This document shows, in pieces, positions 62,126-64,000 of a DNA stretch of 64,000 bases. Source of the DNA: Cytophagaceae bacterium. GTDB lineage: Bacteria > Bacteroidota > Bacteroidia > Cytophagales > Cyclobacteriaceae. Positions within the stretch are counted from its first letter, which is position 1; every line of letters starts with the position of its first letter. A model generated the notes under the pieces. It saw only the letters and a program-made list of their open reading frames with translations. It ran no database searches and was not told the DNA's origin. The stretch spans positions 496,001-560,000 of the forward strand of contig CP030886.1 in the NCBI GenBank assembly GCA_006969745.1, given 5' to 3'. Position numbers and translations under genes: made by a program.

Positions 62126-62154
62126 TTTCCGATCTATAATGGTCGGAAACTTTT
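62126..62154 (+). terminator. Hairpin with T-run after the microprotein gene
   Basis: TTTCCGA pairs with TCGGAAA around a 10-base loop, followed by CTTTT. It lies 18 bases after the microprotein stop and 22 bases before the next start. Confidence 0.55.
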
Positions 62155-62175
62155 CTGCAATATTTTTGAATCCTG

Positions 62176-63033
62176 ATGAGAAAATTCCTCACAACATCCT
62201 TTCTTCTTTTTAGCCTAATAGCAACCTCTCAAAATTTCCTTTCTTGGCAATTCAATGATCGGTATTTCTCCTTTTCTATCGGAACCGGGGCCTCTACATA
62301 CTTTGGAGAACTAAATAGCAAGAACACAATAAGTGATGATATTTCACAATTCAATCTGGGTATTGAAGCCCGCCTTCTAAATAGAATTGGTGCTCGGATT
62401 GATGCGAGTATCTTTTCCTTATCCGGGGATGATCGAAATGCAGCTGATAGTTCGTTTCAGCGTCAAAGAAACCTTTCATTCAATTCCCGTAACCTTCACT
62501 TTCAATTACACACCATCTACTACCTGAAACCTTATCAAGGAGACTACTACAAAAGGTGGTTTTTCGATCCATTCATTTTTACGGGTGTTGGATATATGAG
62601 ATTTAACCCTACTGCAGACCTTGGTGGCGAAACCTATATCTTAAGAGAGGCACAGACGGAGGGTGTAGAATATAAGAAATGGGTTACCACCATTCCAGTT
62701 GGAATTGGGGCTAAAGTAAAAGCAAATGAATTTTTGAACATCAATCTTGAAATTTCATATCATTTCGCATTTACTGATTATCTGGATGACGTCTCAAACA
62801 CCTATGCATCAGAGTTTTCAAATGCGACATCAGAGCTGTTGAGCGATCGCAAAGAAGAAATTGGGGTGGTTAATCCTGAATTTTATGATCAAATCCAGCC
62901 TGGCACTATGAGAGGCAATCCTGATAATAATGATAGCTTTTTACAAATCAGCATCAAAGCTGAAATCTTCTTACCACCAGATCTTTTCAGCCGGAAGAAT
63001 AAGGCAATCATTAAGAAGCCATCAGCTTACTAG
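62176..63033 (+). CDS. DUF6089-like outer-membrane beta-barrel protein
   Basis: 285 aa. A signal peptide (about 1-18, LIATSQ) is followed by the family pattern: FSFSIGTGASTYFGELN near the start, LGIEARLLNRIGARIDAS, a central FDPFIFTGVGYMRFNP, then VTTIPVGIGAKVKAN and a YHFAFTDYLDDVSNTY block before the C terminus. The DUF6089 family includes outer-membrane proteins resembling the type IX secretion component PorG. Whether this copy is that component or a paralogue cannot be told here. It ends 4 bases into the convergent aminotransferase gene. Confidence 0.68.
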   Translation: MRKFLTTSFLLFSLIATSQNFLSWQFNDRYFSFSIGTGASTYFGELNSKNTISDDISQFNLGIEARLLNRIGARIDASIFSLSGDDRNAADSSFQRQRNLSFNSRNLHFQLHTIYYLKPYQGDYYKRWFFDPFIFTGVGYMRFNPTADLGGETYILREAQTEGVEYKKWVTTIPVGIGAKVKANEFLNINLEISYHFAFTDYLDDVSNTYASEFSNATSELLSDRKEEIGVVNPEFYDQIQPGTMRGNPDNNDSFLQISIKAEIFLPPDLFSRKNKAIIKKPSAY

Positions 63034-64000
63034 GTAAACCACTTCTTGATTAGGTCTATTACGCTATCCTGTTGATCTTCTGAAAGCCCAGTGCCAGATG
63101 GCAGACAAATACCACTATCAAAGAGCTTCTCGCAAACTTTAGATCCTACAAATTGAAACTCCTTGTAGGCATTATGAAGGTGTAGCGGCTTCCAAAGTCT
63201 TCTGCTTTCAACATCATTTTTATCAAGGTATTCAATTAATGCTGTCACATCCAAACTGGCATCTTTCATACATGCAATCGCCAGCCACCGATTAGAAAAT
63301 CGATTTTCAGGCTCTTCCAAAAACTCAAAATAATCGCTTAGTTCACTTTCATATCTCTGATGTATTGCTCGCTTTCTTTCAATAAAAGATTGAAGTTTAT
63401 CCAGTTGAGCTAAACCTAATCCGGCAAGTATATTGCTCAGTCTGTAATTATATCCAACTTCATGATGTTCATAACCAAAAGAACCGGAATTAGCTTGAGT
63501 AGCTAGATACTTACCTCTCTCCCATTCATTCTCATTGCAGATAAGCGCACCACCACCACTTGTAGTTATTATTTTGTTTCCGTTAGTAGAGATAACGCCA
63601 TAATCACCGATTGAACCAACATGCGTATTTCCAATTTTACTACCAAGTGATTCTGCAGCATCTTCAATCACTTTAACGCCATATCTCCTAGCTACAGAAA
63701 CAATTTTATGGATATCTGCAGGCATACCATATAAATGTGTGACAATAAGAGCTTTAGGAAGTTTCGTAGCTTCAAACAAATGTCTCTCTAAAATTTCAGG
63801 GTCAAGATTCCAACTTTCATTTTCTGAATCCATGAATATTGGAGTTGCTTTTTGATACAAAACAACATTGGCACATGCTGCAAACGTAAAACTGCTCACC
63901 AGTACGTCATCTCCTTCGGAAACCCCGGCAAGTATTAAGGCAAGATGCAATGATGAGGTTCCTGAATTAAGTGCCAAAACCCTTTTTCCTTGGTAATTTT
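63030..64000 (-). CDS. DegT/DnrJ/EryC1/StrS family aminotransferase (truncated by the window edge)
   Basis: The reading frame is open to the right end of the window, so the true start lies beyond 64000 (a TTG at 63977 is not the start, because residues before it continue the family pattern as GKRVLALNSGTSSLHLAL). Visible motifs are NSGTSSLHLAL, the PLP aspartate in VIEDAAESLGS, the PLP lysine in TNGNKIITTSGGGAL and GYNYRLSNILAGLGLAQL. The family aminates sugar-nucleotide ketones for polysaccharide or glycan synthesis. It resembles the pyridoxal enzymes for bacillosamine-type sugars. Partner genes would lie off the window to the right. Confidence 0.88.
   Translation of the reverse strand, partial: NYQGKRVLALNSGTSSLHLALILAGVSEGDDVLVSSFTFAACANVVLYQKATPIFMDSENESWNLDPEILERHLFEATKLPKALIVTHLYGMPADIHKIVSVARRYGVKVIEDAAESLGSKIGNTHVGSIGDYGVISTNGNKIITTSGGGALICNENEWERGKYLATQANSGSFGYEHHEVGYNYRLSNILAGLGLAQLDKLQSFIERKRAIHQRYESELSDYFEFLEEPENRFSNRWLAIACMKDASLDVTALIEYLDKNDVESRRLWKPLHLHNAYKEFQFVGSKVCEKLFDSGICLPSGTGLSEDQQDSVIDLIKKWFT

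Overview
The window is a chromosomal stretch of a Bacteroidota bacterium, most likely a marine Cytophagales relative (Reichenbachiella/Fulvivirga/Ekhidna-like; the rank is inferred). The evidence is a secreted protein with a C-terminal Por-type (type IX secretion) sorting domain, two TonB-dependent/outer-membrane receptors with carboxypeptidase-regulatory N-terminal domains, AraC regulators with a seven-helix membrane half, DUF6089/DUF6090 families, Bacteroidota-type -7 promoter elements (TAnnTTTG), start sites without Shine-Dalgarno sequences, and a moderately AT-rich composition. It reads as ordinary core and niche chromosome. I see no prophage, transposase, CRISPR array or rRNA operon.

Layout. 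0-9.2 kb: a dioxygenase/thioredoxin-like fusion, rlmF, a T9SS cargo protein, a GNAT enzyme, an XRE-type membrane regulator, an esterase, and a tightly overlapping trio (alpha/beta hydrolase, ECF sigma factor, four-helix membrane protein). 9.3-19.8 kb: a TonB receptor with a TPR protein; an aspartyl protease divergent from an AraC regulator that is translationally coupled to an M20 peptidase; a 51-codon small gene with its own terminator; an EF-hand protein; a Tat-signal aminotransferase; an AraC-type membrane regulator; an outer-membrane protein. 20.0-24.4 kb: tRNA-Arg and tRNA-Ser, a YwqK/MORN-like protein, a BatB/BatC-like pair and a thiolase. 24.5-39.2 kb: Ig-like lipoprotein, second YwqK-like protein, M23 peptidase, potassium channel, small lipoprotein, sorbosone-dehydrogenase-like protein, hybrid-sensing histidine kinase, ABC-F ATPase, DUF6090, DUF1272, M48 peptidase, YitT transporter-like protein, amidohydrolase. 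39.3-50.3 kb: dCMP deaminase, a co-oriented AraC / AhpD-like / degenerate cupredoxin / small membrane protein set, a PhoD phosphatase, an outer-membrane receptor next to a two-component system, and an S9 peptidase. 50.4-64 kb: a tandem pair of paralogous histidine kinases, DUF819 protein, GNAT, murB, ABM monooxygenase, alpha/beta hydrolase, YtcJ amidohydrolase, ribosomal protein S1 with a long Lys/Ala/Glu extension, tRNA-Cys, a 30-codon membrane microprotein, a DUF6089-like protein and the truncated start of a DegT-family aminotransferase.

How the parts work together. Much of the window serves the cell envelope: T9SS cargo, TonB uptake, Bat-type vWA/TPR proteins, M23 and M48 peptidases, murB, PhoD and several exported hydrolases. 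Regulation is dense: three AraC proteins, one ECF sigma factor, one XRE-type membrane protein, one complete two-component system and three orphan histidine kinases. Seven convergent gene pairs abut or overlap with no room for a terminator, while well-formed terminators occur elsewhere.

Most notable items: the dioxygenase-thioredoxin-like fusion, the overlapping hydrolase/sigma/membrane trio, a Tat-exported HisC-like aminotransferase, a cupredoxin fold without its copper ligands, two small genes flanked by terminators, a structured leader ahead of S1, several palindromes in divergent promoter regions, and an out-of-frame coding-like tail after the outer-membrane gene at 19145-19807. All functions are read from sequence motifs without database searches.
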